In this document: positions 10,185-23,339 of the stretch, in pieces
Layout of the letters: each line of letters starts with the position of its first letter
How positions within the stretch are numbered: position 1 is the stretch's first letter
DNA from: Geosiphon pyriformis
Lineage: Eukaryota; Glomeromycota; Glomeromycetes; Archaeosporales; Geosiphonaceae
Direction of reading: 5' to 3'
NCBI GenBank assembly: GCA_016748015.1
Contig: JAAOMT010000690.1
Coordinates: forward strand, 466,790-530,789
DNA: 64,000 bases
Translations under genes and position numbers: made by a program
The notes under the pieces: model-generated
What the model saw: the letters and a program-made list of their open reading frames with translations, nothing else
What the model was told of the DNA's origin: nothing
Databases searched by the model: none

Positions 10185-11893
10185 TTGAGTTGGTTTTTTA
10201 TTTATATTTTACAATATTCTGTAAAGTTAAAAATTAGTTCAGTTAACAATTTTCTGGCTGGTGTAATAAAAATTTTTTTGAATTATGATGTTTTCTTTAC
10301 TAATTGTTTTTTCTCTGCATTTTATTTTTTTGGTAATACTTTTATGTCTTTTGTTTTGGAAGATATAATGTTTTATAATATTTTTTGTTTACTTAAAAGG
10401 TTTAGTATTGTCTTTGTTAAATAATTATATGATAAAAAAAGGTTAATGTTTAATTGAAAAAGTTTTTATTATTGAAAAAAGCTTGATCTTAAAGATCCAG
10501 TTTCTGTTTAGTTTAAGTTAGCATGTGATTACTTAATCAATTTTACTCTTTATTCTATTATCCAGCCATCCATTGACATCTTTCAACTTTTAAATATTTT
10601 TGGTACTGATGAATTTTTTACAGTAAAATAATATTTACACAAATAAGTCTCTAAAAAACTTGGGTATATATAAAATAAAGTGTGGTACAGCTGTATTTTT
10701 TGCTGATCTGAATCTAAGTATTAGTGTTAAAATTAGTAGTTTAGTGTCTTTTACAATAGCAAAATTACAGATAATTGTTCTGGTTTTGGAGTGTATTCTA
10801 GCTTCTAGTAATATTAAGATGTATTTAGATAGTCAAGCCACTTTGAATACATGTATTGCAAAATTTGATATAGTTTTACTCAACTTTTGTAATCACTGTT
10901 GGCTTAAAAGACATAATATTACAAATTCTATTAAATATAAGAAGTTTACTATTTATTAAACCAAAGTTAAAGACCATTCAAATGTCTTAGATAATAAATA
11001 TGCTAATATACTGACCAACTTAGTTTTATGTTCAAATATGTCATTTTTTGTTTTTATTAAGAAAAGATATATTAGTGCTAATAGAAAAGCAATATCTAAA
11101 AATGTTTATTATTTTATTTGTAATGTGTTTAAGGCTATATATTGTGCTTGTTAAGAAGTTAAGTCTGGTTTTAGTATTATTTATAAAACCATAATTAAGT
11201 ATATGGATTGAATTTGGATTTTATCAGTTTGGCATTTTAATTTACATATGGTGTTTGGTTTTACAAGTAAAGTTACTACTAATTTACATTTATACTTTAT
11301 AAAAGCTTTGTATTATTATTTGTCTATTATTGTTCAAAAATGCTTATATGATAAAAAATATCTTAATGTGTTATGTTTATATTATGAAGAAATTGAGCTT
11401 TTTAATTATTTTTTTGCATGTATAATAAATTTTGGTGTCCACAAAAAACTATTTGATTTATGTTTTGTTTAGTAAGTTTCTATGTTAAACTTGAATTTAT
11501 TATTGTTTTGTGTTTTATAATTGTCTTTAGTATATATATTTAACAATATTATATATACTGTATTGTATAAAAGCTTTGTGTTCAGAAAATAGTATTTGAA
11601 GACTGTCTTTGTTTTTGGCTATGCCAAAACTGCCAGCAAAAAAATTATTAAGTTAATACAAGACTTGGAAATAGCTTATTGAATTAATATATAATTAGTA
11701 AAGACTAAATATAAGATATTTATAAAAAAAAATGTTTAATTTCAAATGATAATTCTGTGCTTTATGATATTTGTTGGTGTTATCAGATTGCTTAAAATTA
11801 CAAAGGCACATGATATTAATTATAGTTCTTATAAACTTTACAGTTTTTTTTTTGGTATTAATTATGTAATTTCTGTTAAGATAAATTTATAGT
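10185..11893 (+). pseudogene. LINE ORF2 C-terminal part with RNase H, decayed
   Basis: Plus-strand frames, interrupted by stops, give a recognisable RNase H: CGTAVFFADLNLSISVKIS, then AKLQIIVLVLECI, LDSQATLNTCIAKFD and, after a stop in place of the expected Trp, TKVKDHSNVLDN, with the acidic DSQ and the terminal His-containing block. A further conserved C-terminal domain follows (FIKALYYYLS, VLCLYYEEIELFNYFFACI), with a C-x2-Y in place of a likely zinc-binding Cys pair. The frame ends at 11893, just before a shared 3' tail. Upstream RT was not recognised. The pattern resembles LINE proteins that I know from memory in arbuscular mycorrhizal fungi; that link is unverified. Substitutions are mostly to A or T. 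Confidence 0.72.
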
Positions 11894-11898
11894 ATTGC

Positions 11899-11945
11899 TT
11901 TAATTAGCCTAAGTAACTAATTATATATAAAAAATACATAATTTG
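11899..11945 (+). repeat. Conserved LINE 3' tail, copy 1
   Basis: The tail core TTAATTAGCCTAAGTAACTA followed by ATTATATATAAAAAA recurs with mainly transition differences at 29742-29790 and 46936-46982. Here it lies just after the LINE stop. Confidence 0.7.
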
Positions 11946-13656
11946 TTTCTAGTTTAGATCATTTAGTTTAATGTATTGTGCTAAGTAACATTTAATTTTA
12001 CTTATAAAATATTAATAATAAAAAAATAATATTTTAAATTTTAATTAATTTAGAATTATAAAAAATTAACCAAAATAAAAAAAATTAAAATTTTTGGTTT
12101 TGTTAAATAATTTATAATATTAATTAATATAAATTTAATTTTTAAAATAATTTTTTTTAAATATTATTATTTTACTATTTAAAAAATAACATAAAATATA
12201 TATTTCTCTTAAATTTATTATTAATATAATTAAATATAATATATTAATAAATAAAAAAAATAACAATATTGTATAATAATAATAATTAAAAGATAATTTA
12301 ACTTTAATAAACAAATTAAATTAGTAAAAATTTAATATAAAACTTAATTTTATAAATATCTTATTATTCTTTTTAAAAAAATATTAAGAAAATTTAAAGA
12401 TAAAAAAATAATTTATATTATTAATAAAAAATAATTTATTAATATAATTATGTACTTTATATTAATGTTTTTAAAATTTAATATTAAATATTAATTGTTA
12501 TATAAAAAATAAATAAATTATTTTATTAATTTTTGTTTAAATAAATTGATTTAAATATAAAAAAAATATTATGGCAAAAAAAAATTTTTTTATATGTTTT
12601 TAAGGTATTAATAATTAATTCTAAAAATAAAGTAATTAATATAATTAAATATAATTAATTAAATAAAATAATTAAAAATTAAAAGTTTTAACTATAATAT
12701 TATTCTTTTCAAAAAATTAAGTTTTGATAAAATGAAATTATTAAACAAAATATTTTGGAATTTTTATTTTAAAATTGACTAATTTGTTAAAATTTTTGAA
12801 ATTTAAGAAACCAAATTTTTATATAAATATTTTAGTTTTTTTACAATGATTAAAATTTTTACTTAAATTTCTAAAGTTGTTTTTTTAAAAGCTTTATGTT
12901 TTTTATAGTTTTATTAAGTTTTTTATATTATTGAAATTGTTTTTTATATAATAAGTTTTTATTAATAAGTAATATTTTTTTTGGTATATTAAAAAGAGAA
13001 AATATTTTAACAATTATATATTTAAACATATATTTTTTTATTTTATTGCTAATTTTCTATTTTTTATAACAGTTTTTTATAGATTAATAATAGAATATAT
13101 TCTAATTTTATCTTTTATTGTTATTTGTTTTTTAATAATAAGTAAAATATTTAAATAAGTTTTTATATAATATTTATAAAGTATAAAAAAAGTGGTTATA
13201 TATTTTAATTAAAAAAAATTTTATATTAAATAAAAATATGTTTGTTTTAGATTACAATAATTTTATTTTAAACAATATTATAATTATTATAACAATTAAT
13301 AATTAATTAAATTTTTTATAATATTTTTTTATTTGTATATTATAAACAGATTAATTATTAAATTTTATTTCAAATTAATTTTATAAAATATATATAATTT
13401 ATTATTTAATACTTTATTGATTATAAATAGTTTTTTAAAATATAAATATAAATTTTATTATTAAATATATATATATAATTATAGTTTTAAATTTGTTTTT
13501 TTATGTTTTAGTTCTATGAATATTGATAGTATGTAATTAATTTTGATTGCTTTAAATTACTAATTATGTATAATTAAGCATAAACCATACTTATTTTTTT
13601 AGTTTTTATTTTTGCCAAAATATAATAAATTGTGTTTGAATTATGTTTTTTATTAC
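11946..13656. other. Extremely AT-rich stretch, no gene
   Basis: Almost only A and T, with no open frame and no recognisable domain. It may be repeat DNA decayed to saturation. Confidence 0.6.

Positions 13657-13754
<98 letters not shown>
13657..13754. repeat. (ATA)n array, about 32 units
   Basis: A perfect trinucleotide array. The long poly-Ile open frame across it is an artefact of the repeat. Confidence 0.95.
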
Positions 13755-14321
13755 TAAAATACTTTTTAATAAAATTCTTAATTTGATTATTATTATTTAT
13801 TATCTTTTTTTTTTAATTATTTTTAATTATTTTTAATTTTTAATCTAAATTCTGTTTATTTTTAATTTTGTAAAAGCAAAAAATAAGATTATTAATGAGT
13901 ATTTTAGCAAGATATAAATTTAAGTAAAATCATCATGTTTTTATTTTTGTTGTAATTATTATATAACCCAAATTCCATTTATATTATGAAAATTTAAGTT
14001 ATTTCAAAAGTGGAAAAATTTTTCAAATATTATTTTTTAATATTCGCTGCATGTTTGTTTGTGTGTCAAATTTGGCATAAATGTAGATACAAATTTTTTG
14101 AAATTTGTATTGAGCTAAAAAAATTGTTGGCTATTCGACTTTGCTCTTTCGAACTATTTTCAATTATTTTTTTGTTAAAACCTTAAATATCTTTTCTATA
14201 ACCGAGAATATTATTTTTGCATTTTTTAAAGTTATAAATTTAAAAAAATTGTTTATAATTGTAATATCATATTCTTTTATTGACTTTCAAGTTGTCAAAC
14301 TGAAATTATATATTTCCCCAC

Positions 14322-14322
14322 T

Positions 14323-14371
<49 letters not shown>
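14322..14371. repeat. (TCA)n array, about 16 units
   Basis: Perfect trinucleotide array. The (TGA)n array at 14735-14771 is its reverse complement. Confidence 0.95.
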
Positions 14372-14734
14372 CAACATTATCATTATTATTATTCTTATAT
14401 TTGACAAAGTAGATTTTTGTATTTAATGAATAGTCATTTAAATGGATTTCGATATTTTCTTTAAAAGGAACAAAAGATAATATTTTTCAGTCTTTTAATG
14501 TTATTATTAATTCTAGTACGATTTTAAAGTTCTTTTTAAGAAGGAATCATGGATTAATTCTTTTGAAATTCAATTACCCAAGATAAGTTTGATCTACAAA
14601 CGTTCCTAAATCTGCGGTTTAGAAATTAAAAGATCGGTTCTTTCATTAATGAATAATATATTTATAAATCACATGAGATTTGAGATATATTTTCGGGGTA
14701 TTACCCCACACATACCACAAAACGTTGATTGATC

Positions 14735-14771
<37 letters not shown>
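14735..14771. repeat. (TGA)n array, about 12 units
   Basis: Perfect array, complementary to the (TCA)n array some 360 bp to the left, followed by related GGTGATGGT words to about 14810. Confidence 0.93.
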
Positions 14772-15716
14772 GGATAATGGTGATGGTTGTGGTGGTGATA
14801 GTGGTAGGTCGTTGTTATCTCGAACTACCTAATTTTAGGTGCCTGAATTTGCTTATGCAATGCATTCAGAGTTGACTACGTTTACACTAGATTTAGAAAA
14901 GTTTGAATTCACAGATAAACCGAAGCTTGGGCGGTTGTTTATTTTCAGAACGTATACACAAGACAAGTAAGCAAAGCAAAGTAAGGCAAGCAAAGCAAGA
15001 AACACAAATAATGTTGAATAATTTGTTTTTTTATTATTTCTTTTTTGTTGTAGTATGGTATTCTATGATATCGTATCTCTTACCATAAAGAGGTAGTGGA
15101 TTTTGATGAACAAAATTTTTAATAGTAGCTTTTTCAATAATTCATTGAGGAATTTTTTAATGTTACTTCAATTGCCTAATTCAGAAAGATCACAATAAGC
15201 GATTTAGATTTGCTCTTTGGCTGGTTGTTTTCGCTTTGGTCTTTTGATGCGTAAAAAATCACGTTGTCCAATTTCTTAATCAAACAGTGTAATAAATTAT
15301 GACCGGAATAAAAAAAATTAAAATAAGAAGACGGACTTTAAATTCCGTCTTAAAAAGATTTTTAATTTAAAAGACTTCATTTCTTACTTTTTATTTAAAG
15401 AAACCATTTGATGATAATAATAATAATAATAATAATAATAATTTACATAATCTTTAACCCTCATTATTACGTCAACCCTCACCCCTTCACAATCAAAAAG
15501 TTGGTCAAATGTCATTAGGAAACAAAGCGAAAATTCCCATTTGATCTTTAAGCAGGATAGTCAAATCATCCTATTTAAAAATAAACGGTACCCTCAATTA
15601 ACATGATGTGATCGATGATGATGTGATTGTCGTGTTAGTATTAAAAACAAACTTTTTTTAAAAATTTTTTTTTTTTCAAAGTTTATGCGTATATGATTTT
15701 TATTATTTTGTGTGTT

Positions 15717-15753
<37 letters not shown>

Positions 15754-15889
15754 GAATTGGTTTCAACTTTAAAAAAAGTTGAAAGAGGTTACCACTAACC
15801 GTGAAAAAGGTACAAATTTAGAGGGAAAAATAGAGTTATTATTTTTATCATTGAAATACTTGGTTTATCCAGGAGATTTTTTTAATGGG

Positions 15890-16045
15890 TTCGAACAAAG
15901 TTTTTTTTTCCTTTCCTTTCCTTTTCCCTACGAATCTCTCCTTTTTTTATCCATTCATCCATACCAGTTTTCTTGTGTTTATGTGTATTTGGGCTGAACT
16001 TTATATCTCTCTCCTTTTTCTCTCTATCTCTGCCGTTGCATTTCT
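15890..16045 (+). promoter_or_regulatory. Pyrimidine-rich tract, possible distal promoter of the 18.1 kb gene
   Basis: On the plus strand the DNA turns strongly C/T-rich (repeated TTTCC, then CTCTC blocks), as often seen in fungal promoters. It lies about 2.1 kb upstream of the start codon, so a link to that gene needs a long leader or a spliced 5' UTR. Function is inferred from composition only. Confidence 0.25.
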
Positions 16046-16404
16046 CGTGTCAATTCACGAGGCGTAGTAAAACAAACAATAAATCGCACAATATATTCTA
16101 CAATAGGTTCATAAAATCTTGTCCAATTTAAAGAATTCTCGTGTTTCATTAAAGTTTAGCGTTATTTTTTTTAAAGTTTCAAAAAACTGTTTTTTTATTT
16201 AAACATGATACATAAAAAACCAGAATAAATATTTACTAACTATTGGGACAATATTTACTTTATTACTGTACAATCGAAAATATTTTGAAGATTTTCCATT
16301 TTAATGGAAATTTGTTCAATTACTATTGCATAATATAATTTTTTTATAAAAAACCTGGTTTTTTCTTTGTGAATATATTATAAAAACCTGTATGAATGTT
16401 CCAC

Positions 16405-16585
16405 ATAAGTCAATAAAAATAATAATAAAAATAATAATAAAAATAATAATAAAAATAATAATAATAATAAAAATAATAATAATAATAAATAATAAATAAA
16501 TAAATAAACAAATAAATAAACAAATAAATAAATAATAAATAAATAGCTAAATAATAAATAATAATAATAATAATAATCATCATCA
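16405..16585. repeat. Compound AAT/AAAT microsatellite
   Basis: Mixed AAT, AAAT and AAAC units followed by (ATC)n at 16575-16590. Confidence 0.9.
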
Positions 16586-16896
16586 TCATCGTTGAAAATT
16601 TTTTGTTCTCATAAAACAAATTTAGCTTAGTTTAAGTTTGTTTACTTCTTCTAAAGTTACATAACAATAAAAATTTATAGAGTGATCGGTGATGAGAAAG
16701 AGAATAAATGGTTTGTTTTGTTTTTCTTTTTTTCACACCAATATAAATTCTATTATTTGTTTTTTATTTTTCATCAGATCCTTTGATTTTTATTTGGTCT
16801 CAAAAGTAAAAACAATTCCCAAAGAAAAAACACGAAAAGTTACGATTTTTATGTTTTTTTTTTGTTTTTTTTTTCGTAAATGCGAAACACTGTGCT

Positions 16897-16955
16897 GATG
16901 ATGATGATGATGTTGATGATGGTTGTTGTTGGTTGTTGTGAATGATGATGATGTG
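16897..16955. repeat. (GAT)/(GTT) compound microsatellite
   Basis: GAT units alternate with GTT units, then GAT again. A complementary ATC array lies at 17018-17035. Confidence 0.85.
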
Positions 16956-17125
16956 AGGAAGTGTGTTAAAAACTTGTATCACCGCATATCATCTGCATAA
17001 AATATTAAAAAAATAATTATCATCATCATCATCATCGTCGTCAGCAGCAGCAGAATAGGTAAAATGCCAGGCAACAAAAAAAAATAAATAAAACAAACTC
17101 ATCTAAAGAAGCAATAACCAGTGTT

Positions 17126-17126
17126 C

Positions 17127-17155
<29 letters not shown>
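17126..17155. repeat. Long A homopolymer
   Basis: About 29 consecutive A residues. Assembly length is likely to be inexact here. Confidence 0.9.
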
Positions 17156-17157
<2 letters not shown>

Positions 17158-17299
17158 TTCATGCAAATGCTTCTCATTGCTGTTACCTGCTTGGTTGGCT
17201 ACTGTACATAAATGTTTATAGTCTTACAAAGAAGAAGAAAAACAAAGTGTTGCTGTGTTCAGGGTACGATATGTGTGCCAGTCAGTCAGTCAGTCACCC

Positions 17300-17336
<37 letters not shown>

Positions 17337-17398
17337 TTATATTTATATTTATATTTATATGTATATTTATATTTATATTTATATGTATATTTATATTA
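17300..17398. repeat. (TATATG)/(TATATT) hexanucleotide array
   Basis: Tandem hexamers alternate between TATATG and TATATT over about 100 bp, about 720 bp upstream of the start codon at 18120. Long frames on both strands through it are repeat artefacts. Confidence 0.92.
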
Positions 17399-18119
17399 TT
17401 GTGTCTATTTTTTTTTATTTTATTTTTTGTTACCACTAAATGATTGATATGATGGTTTATTTTATATTGAATTTGCTTTAACTTTTGATTTAAACCCAAG
17501 TAACCTCTGTCAATAGTTTACATTATTAGTATAATATCGGGTAATCATCAAAATACTTACTTTGACTGACCACAATGTCAGTAATACAACACATTCAATT
17601 TTCTTCCTAAAAAAAAAAAAAGCGGACAAAAAAAATCCACAGTCTTGAAATTTATCAAATGTAACGGTAACAACAAAAAAAAAAAGAGTAGTGTTATGAT
17701 ATATTACGAATCTTAAATACTACTAGTAATAATCAATCAAACCCTAACTAATAAGAACTTTTTATCCTTTTGTCAGTGTATCTGCTGGTTACTTGTCCAT
17801 AGTGTTAGAGAAGAGAGATAGATAGAGACAAAAGCGAAACCTTCATATCAATCACTCTTGTGTTTCTCTGTTATTATTATTATTATTACAGTTATTTTAT
17901 TAAAAGTTTTATTTTTTAATAGTCCCAGTTTTCTAAACTTGCACACTTTGACAAAAAAATTGTGTTCTGACAAAATATTCCTAGTGTTTCCTTTACCACC
18001 TAAAAGAAAAAAAATATATATCATATTATTTCTTTAACCCATTTTTCTATTGTCCCGTCAACGTCTTTAAGAAATATCTTATTTCCTTTCACTATAGTTA
18101 GTCTTTTCCCGTGTCCAAC

Positions 18120-21100
18120 ATGAACACGAGCAAAACTTCAATATCAAATTTAATGAACGATACTACTTCTGCACCGTCAACTTCTACTGGTTTTAACCTT
18201 AACGACATTCTTAACGATGACGGCCCAAGTGTAACTTCACAACAGCAACAATATCCTTATCAATCTTCTGTTGCTGCTATTGTTTCTTCGTCCCCATCCT
18301 CTGCCTCTTCGTCTTCGTCTGTCTACGCTTCTTCGTCTCACTTCAATAATTCTCAAAGATATCAACAACAACAACAACAACAACAACAAGAACATTATTA
18401 TTCCTCTTCACCCTCTCAACCTCATAATTATCGACATCATCAACAACAATCATCACCTCAACATCAGCACCATCCTCACCAAAATTCCCATCTTCATCCT
18501 CATTCTTCACAACATGAACCTAATAATAATGGTTCAAATTCATATGATGAAAGTACCGCAGAAGCTGGTTCAATATTAATCTCTCTTGCGACCGGTTCAA
18601 ATCATCCAGCTACTTCTTCAGCTCAATCACCTCAACCATTGATACCATCTCCACTCTCATCAAATTATCAACATCCTCCAAGAAACCATTATCCCGCATC
18701 CTCAATACAAGGATCAAGGGAAAATGATCATCATCAGCAAATGTCTGATGTTGAAATTGCCGCAACAGCAATATCTTCATTATCGAGCGTTGGGAATGAC
18801 TTAAAACCAATTTCTTCTCAGATACACGTGAGTTTTCAACAATCGATCTCTCTCATAATCCCATCATTTGATTTGCCTCACTATCAATTAATAAATGCTA
18901 ATTCTTCTCATTCATAGAGAGTAAAAAGCAATTCAATGTCGATTGCCGCATTGTTGGGTTGGTTTTCTTCACTTAAATAAACTAATGGGATCATGTAAAA
19001 ATAAAAAAATTCAATTCCACCCTAAAAAATTCTTTTATCAAAACTTTTAGGTGATGAAACAAAATCATCCCCCGAGGAACCTATTCATAATCTTTCACCT
19101 CCTTTACCAATGGTTAATAAAAGACCCTTAATTTGACTCGTTTTTTATTTGATCATAATCGTTAATTCCTTTTTACACTTGTTGATCTTCAGGATATTTC
19201 TCATCAAATTAATCATTCGCAGCAACATCAAAGGTATCATTCTGTCCTACAACACCATCACCAACCACAACAATCACAACCACTACCACCACCACCACCA
19301 CCATCATCATCATCACAAAATGATATACATCAAAACGTCCCTATTGCAACAATTCATGATGATATTAGACCTCATTATCATCACCATCACAATCATCATG
19401 GCGTTGCTGATGTAAATGTAATACCACCACAAACTCCACTTCAAAATCCCGTTTATCCTCAGATGGGTTCGAATAATAGTCCTCCATCTCGGTCAAGAAA
19501 TCAAAATAAACGACCATCTGTAAGTGTATGAAAATGATTCGATAATTTTGAAAAATCTTTTTTTTTTTAATCTAAACATATTAAAATGTAATGTAATAAG
19601 GGTGGACAACCAATGCCAGTTGTCAACGTTCAAGCCCCATCATCTAAACTTAATCAAAAAGGGATGAAACGGAATGTAAATAATACTAAACGAAGACCCT
19701 CGGATACTAATAACGATTATAGTAATATTTCATGCAAATTGTATATCTTTTGGGATCTCGACTATTCTCAACTTACATTTGATTCTCCAAAATAGCTCAA
19801 AAGGCATCTAAAGTCCCCAGAACTTCTCATAATACTGCTCCTTATCAATCAAATAATGGGCCGCCATCAATTACTCACATGGGTCACAAATTGAACGATG
19901 TAACTGAACAATTGTCTGATGATCGTAAACTGATCCCTCCAGTTTCGCAGCAAGGTATTTCAATGATTTTCTTTATTTTGATTTTTCATTGATTGCTTGT
20001 CATATCAATTAAACTCATAATTAATCACCTTAAATATTATTGATAAATAAGGTCCGAATGTGATAGATTGGGATCGAACTCAACAGTCACACCCTTATCA
20101 TCAATACCCAACTCGATTACCATCAAATATTAATGGTCTCCCTCCTCATGAACCTTCTTCTATTGGGAGTGGTAATCGGTATGTAATTCCTCCTCAAAAT
20201 CAAGTGATTTATTGCATTCCGAGAACTTTGAAGGAATTAATTAAATCATTCTCATTTGAAAAGTGGTAGAGGCCAAAAATCATCACCTCCACTTCACGTT
20301 TCCAATGGTTATACTTATCAACCACCACCATTAGGTGTTGGTCAAATTGTAAGAAATAAAGTTATAGAATTTTTTTAGAAAATTTTAGAAACTAAATTTT
20401 CCCACTTTTGAAAAATCCTAAAATTAAAGAATGAAATGAAGCATGAAATAAAGCATGAAATGGTACCCCCATCGCATCACCTTCAACCACAACAGGCACC
20501 TCAAACATCCATGCAGCATGCTCCATCACAAAATGGACATATCACATCTTTACTGCGTCAAGAAGCTCCCAGGAAATATCATTCAATGGTACGTAGGTTC
20601 TTATGTTGCCCTATTAGCCCGACCCGCTTTCTTTGGAATGATTTTATGATCAATTCCCTTTTGAAACAGAAGCATGATCCGAAAATAAAGAGGAATGCCA
20701 CGCACGCTTATATCACTTATATGATTTATACGAACCAAATGGTCCGTAAACCCATCCTATTATCTATTTGATCGCAATTTGAACTATAACATGATACATT
20801 ACTCTCTTTTCTAGAATTTATGGTGCATAATCACTAAAACTTTTTCCTTTTTTCTTATTTCAAAACAAACTAAATTCTCATGGCTGCCATTATTCATTCC
20901 CGCATTACCAATTTTTTTCCGGTCTGGTACTTCTGTTCCTACTTGATCAGGAAAAAGGAAAAGATGGACCACTTGCACAACCTCCTCAGCCACCTTTATC
21001 CCGCCATCAACCACATATGAACGGATCCCCAGCAATAACAAATGATCACGTGATGATGAGCTCACCAACTCAGATGGTAACTCACATGCAACCTCAACCG

Positions 21101-21684
21101 CCCCAACTCAATGGGAATAGTATGTACGGGGGAGGATCAAGATTCGAACATGGATATAATCAAGGGGGTCCAGTTGGGAATCCCGGCGGATATCCCCCTC
21201 ATCCAGAGGTAAAGCTTAAATTTCTATAATAGTTGGATTTTGATTTTCATCAAGAACTAATGATTGAGAAATTTTCTAAATTCCTATTTTACAGCCGATT
21301 CCAGTTGGAACGTCGCGTCGTGCTTCAGAACCACAACAAAATGCTGTACCACGTGGTGGTAGTCATGTTTATTCACATCATCAATCCCAGTCTCAGTCAG
21401 TTAACAATGGTCCGTCCAACCCCATTATGCCACCGCATCAAGATCCATCCCGAAATTCTTCAAGACATTCCAATGCCATTTCTCCGCATAATTTATCACC
21501 AAACTTACTTCCGGTCCATATGAATTCACATCAAAACAGACATTTCTCGATGCCGGACATTCGAGCACAACCTATATCTGAACCCCCGCCACATAGCAGG
21601 GGCAATATGGTTGGAAATATTCTATCGACTAATCCGATTAATAACCATAATAATAACAATAACAACAACAATAATAATAGTAAC

Positions 21685-21717
<33 letters not shown>

Positions 21718-22413
21718 CAATCTTCACATGGTGCTCCCTTACCCACTTCTCTACCACCAATTCAATCTGGACCCCCACCACCACATGCGTCACATCATCA
21801 TCATCATTCCCCTTCGGCACCTCACCCGACGCATCATCATCATCGTCTTTATCATCATGATGCGAACACTGGTCATCATCAATCCCATCATCATTATCAT
21901 CAGCCTGTGACACAGGGCAATCCACAACCTCCCACTTATATATCATCACAAGGAGCTCCAATGGCCCTCCAAACACATTCATACGGCAAATCTGGTCATT
22001 CTTCAATACCACCCTCACCTGCTATGGGTCCAGTTATAACATCAAGGGAACCACAAATTCCTTCACCCTCAAATCCATATCATCAGCCACCACCAATGCC
22101 ACCACAATCAAGTAATGGAACGCCTCGTATCTCCTCTAGTGGCTTACCATCTCATCATCACCAACACCAACACCATTCATCCGATCTGATGCCAAACAAC
22201 AGCATCCCACCATCAACAGCTCTATTAAGAGAGCCAATGAATTATCTAAGAGACCAAGTTTCGCCACATGTTGGTCCAACATATATCGGATCTGGTAATG
22301 GGATTCAGTCACAACATCAGCAGCTTCATCCATCTCAATCGAATGGACCACCATCAGGTCCTATTGGGGCTGGTGTGAACGGACCCAGGAGTGGTCCAAG
22401 TCATTATAATTAA
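18120..22413 (+). CDS. Low-complexity Gln/His/Asn/Pro-rich protein, probable nuclear regulator (10 exons)
   Basis: I model exons 18120-18831, 19051-19112, 19193-19519, 19601-19721, 19796-19954, 20052-20178, 20270-20348, 20430-20588, 20951-21208 and 21295-22413. They join in frame to 3,123 bases, 1,040 residues. Introns are 74-97 bp except three, and most start GTAAG, GTATG or GTACG. The N-terminus has ISNLMND and NLNDILND; a Gln tract lies near residue 85, AEAGSILISLA near 150, EIAATAISSLSS near 210, a basic patch (KLNQKGMKRNVNNTKRRPS) near 383-400 that could be a nuclear signal, LLRQEAPRKYHS near 570, a poly-Asn tract near 790-810 and His-rich DNA-coded stretches after it. No known DNA-binding or catalytic domain is seen. 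Role as a transcription regulator or prion-like scaffold is inference. The first ATG was chosen. Confidence 0.8.
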
Positions 22414-22860
22414 TTTTCAAAACAGCGATAGCAATATTAACAATACATATATATATTAGATGGAAACTTAGAATGGATATTCTAATAATCTCGTCGAATT
22501 TGGGCTTTTTTTGGGTGTACATAGATGGGCTCGCCGGCGATAAAAACCGAAAAGTTGGCGTCTATCTATTTTATCATTATTAGTAATATTATAGGCGCGC
22601 GAAATTTAATAGGAAATTAGGGCGAAAAAAAACTGCCTTCTCATATATTGTACACAGGTTAATGAATATAGGTTCGTGAGTTAATTTCCAAAAATCTCCC
22701 TTTTTTTCACCTCACTTATATGTAAGATATCTTTTTCTTCCCCGCAAAAATGGTCGATATATCTCATTTTCGGTCGTTTTTGTACACTTGTACAGTTTTT
22801 TTCTTTTAATTCTGCATATTAAACGGTCAACTTTCTGGAATTTGGATCGCCAAAACTAAA
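22414..22860 (+). other. Probable 3' UTR of the low-complexity gene
   Basis: After the stop the DNA is richer in G and C than the later intergenic region and lacks frames. TGTACA-type words occur near 22516, 22650 and 22780-22795, which could be sites for PUF-family RNA-binding proteins, but the core does not match the classic site exactly. The 3' end is a guess. Confidence 0.35.
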
Positions 22861-23339
22861 CAATTTTAAAAAATTATAATTATCTTCTGAATACAAGGTG
22901 TGATATTGTTTACAATTGATATTTAAACTTATCTGTTAAGAATGTATCAAAATCTGAGTCTAAGTGTATTTGATAGGACAATTTTTTAATGTTATTTTAA
23001 CAGACATATGTTTATGGGTTATTAGATTCTTGGATATACAAAATTTTGAATTATTTCAAAATTCCAACAAATAATAATTTATTATTAATTTAAAGTAGTC
23101 AGCCAAGCTTTCCATTTTTGAAGTTTTTAATCTTTATTATAAAAACAAAATTATTGTTTATTATAATAAAGTTTGGTAAAAATTTATACTGGGATTATTA
23201 TAATATTCAATTTTTTCAACAACAAAATCTTTTTGAATAGTATATTTGTTTTTTAACTTTTTTCAAGGCCAAAAAACCAATTCATGTCAGTAGGATTGAT
23301 GGTATAACATATAGATTTGCAATTTGAATTAAAATTGGA
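22861..23339. other. AT-rich intergenic stretch, nothing seen
   Basis: No frame and no repeat recognised. Confidence 0.5.

Larger units (their letters stand above)
13755..15889. other. Microsatellite-rich region upstream of the 18.1 kb gene
   Basis: The base composition is less extreme than further left. It contains (TCA)n at 14322-14371, (TGA)n at 14735-14771, (AAT)n at 15411-15441 and (TA)n at 15716-15741 leading into (TGTA)n. No coding frame is convincing. Confidence 0.6.

Noticed and set aside
13612-13836. 74-residue ORF rich in Ile
   Set aside because: It is the translation of the (ATA)n array.
17121-17499. Several ORFs rich in Tyr, Val, Ile or His
   Set aside because: All come from the A run and the TATATG/TATATT array in different frames.
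21611-22354. ORFs in other frames and on the minus strand over the last exon of the low-complexity gene
   Set aside because: They are shadows of the His- and Asn-codon tracts; the chosen frame alone joins with all other exons.
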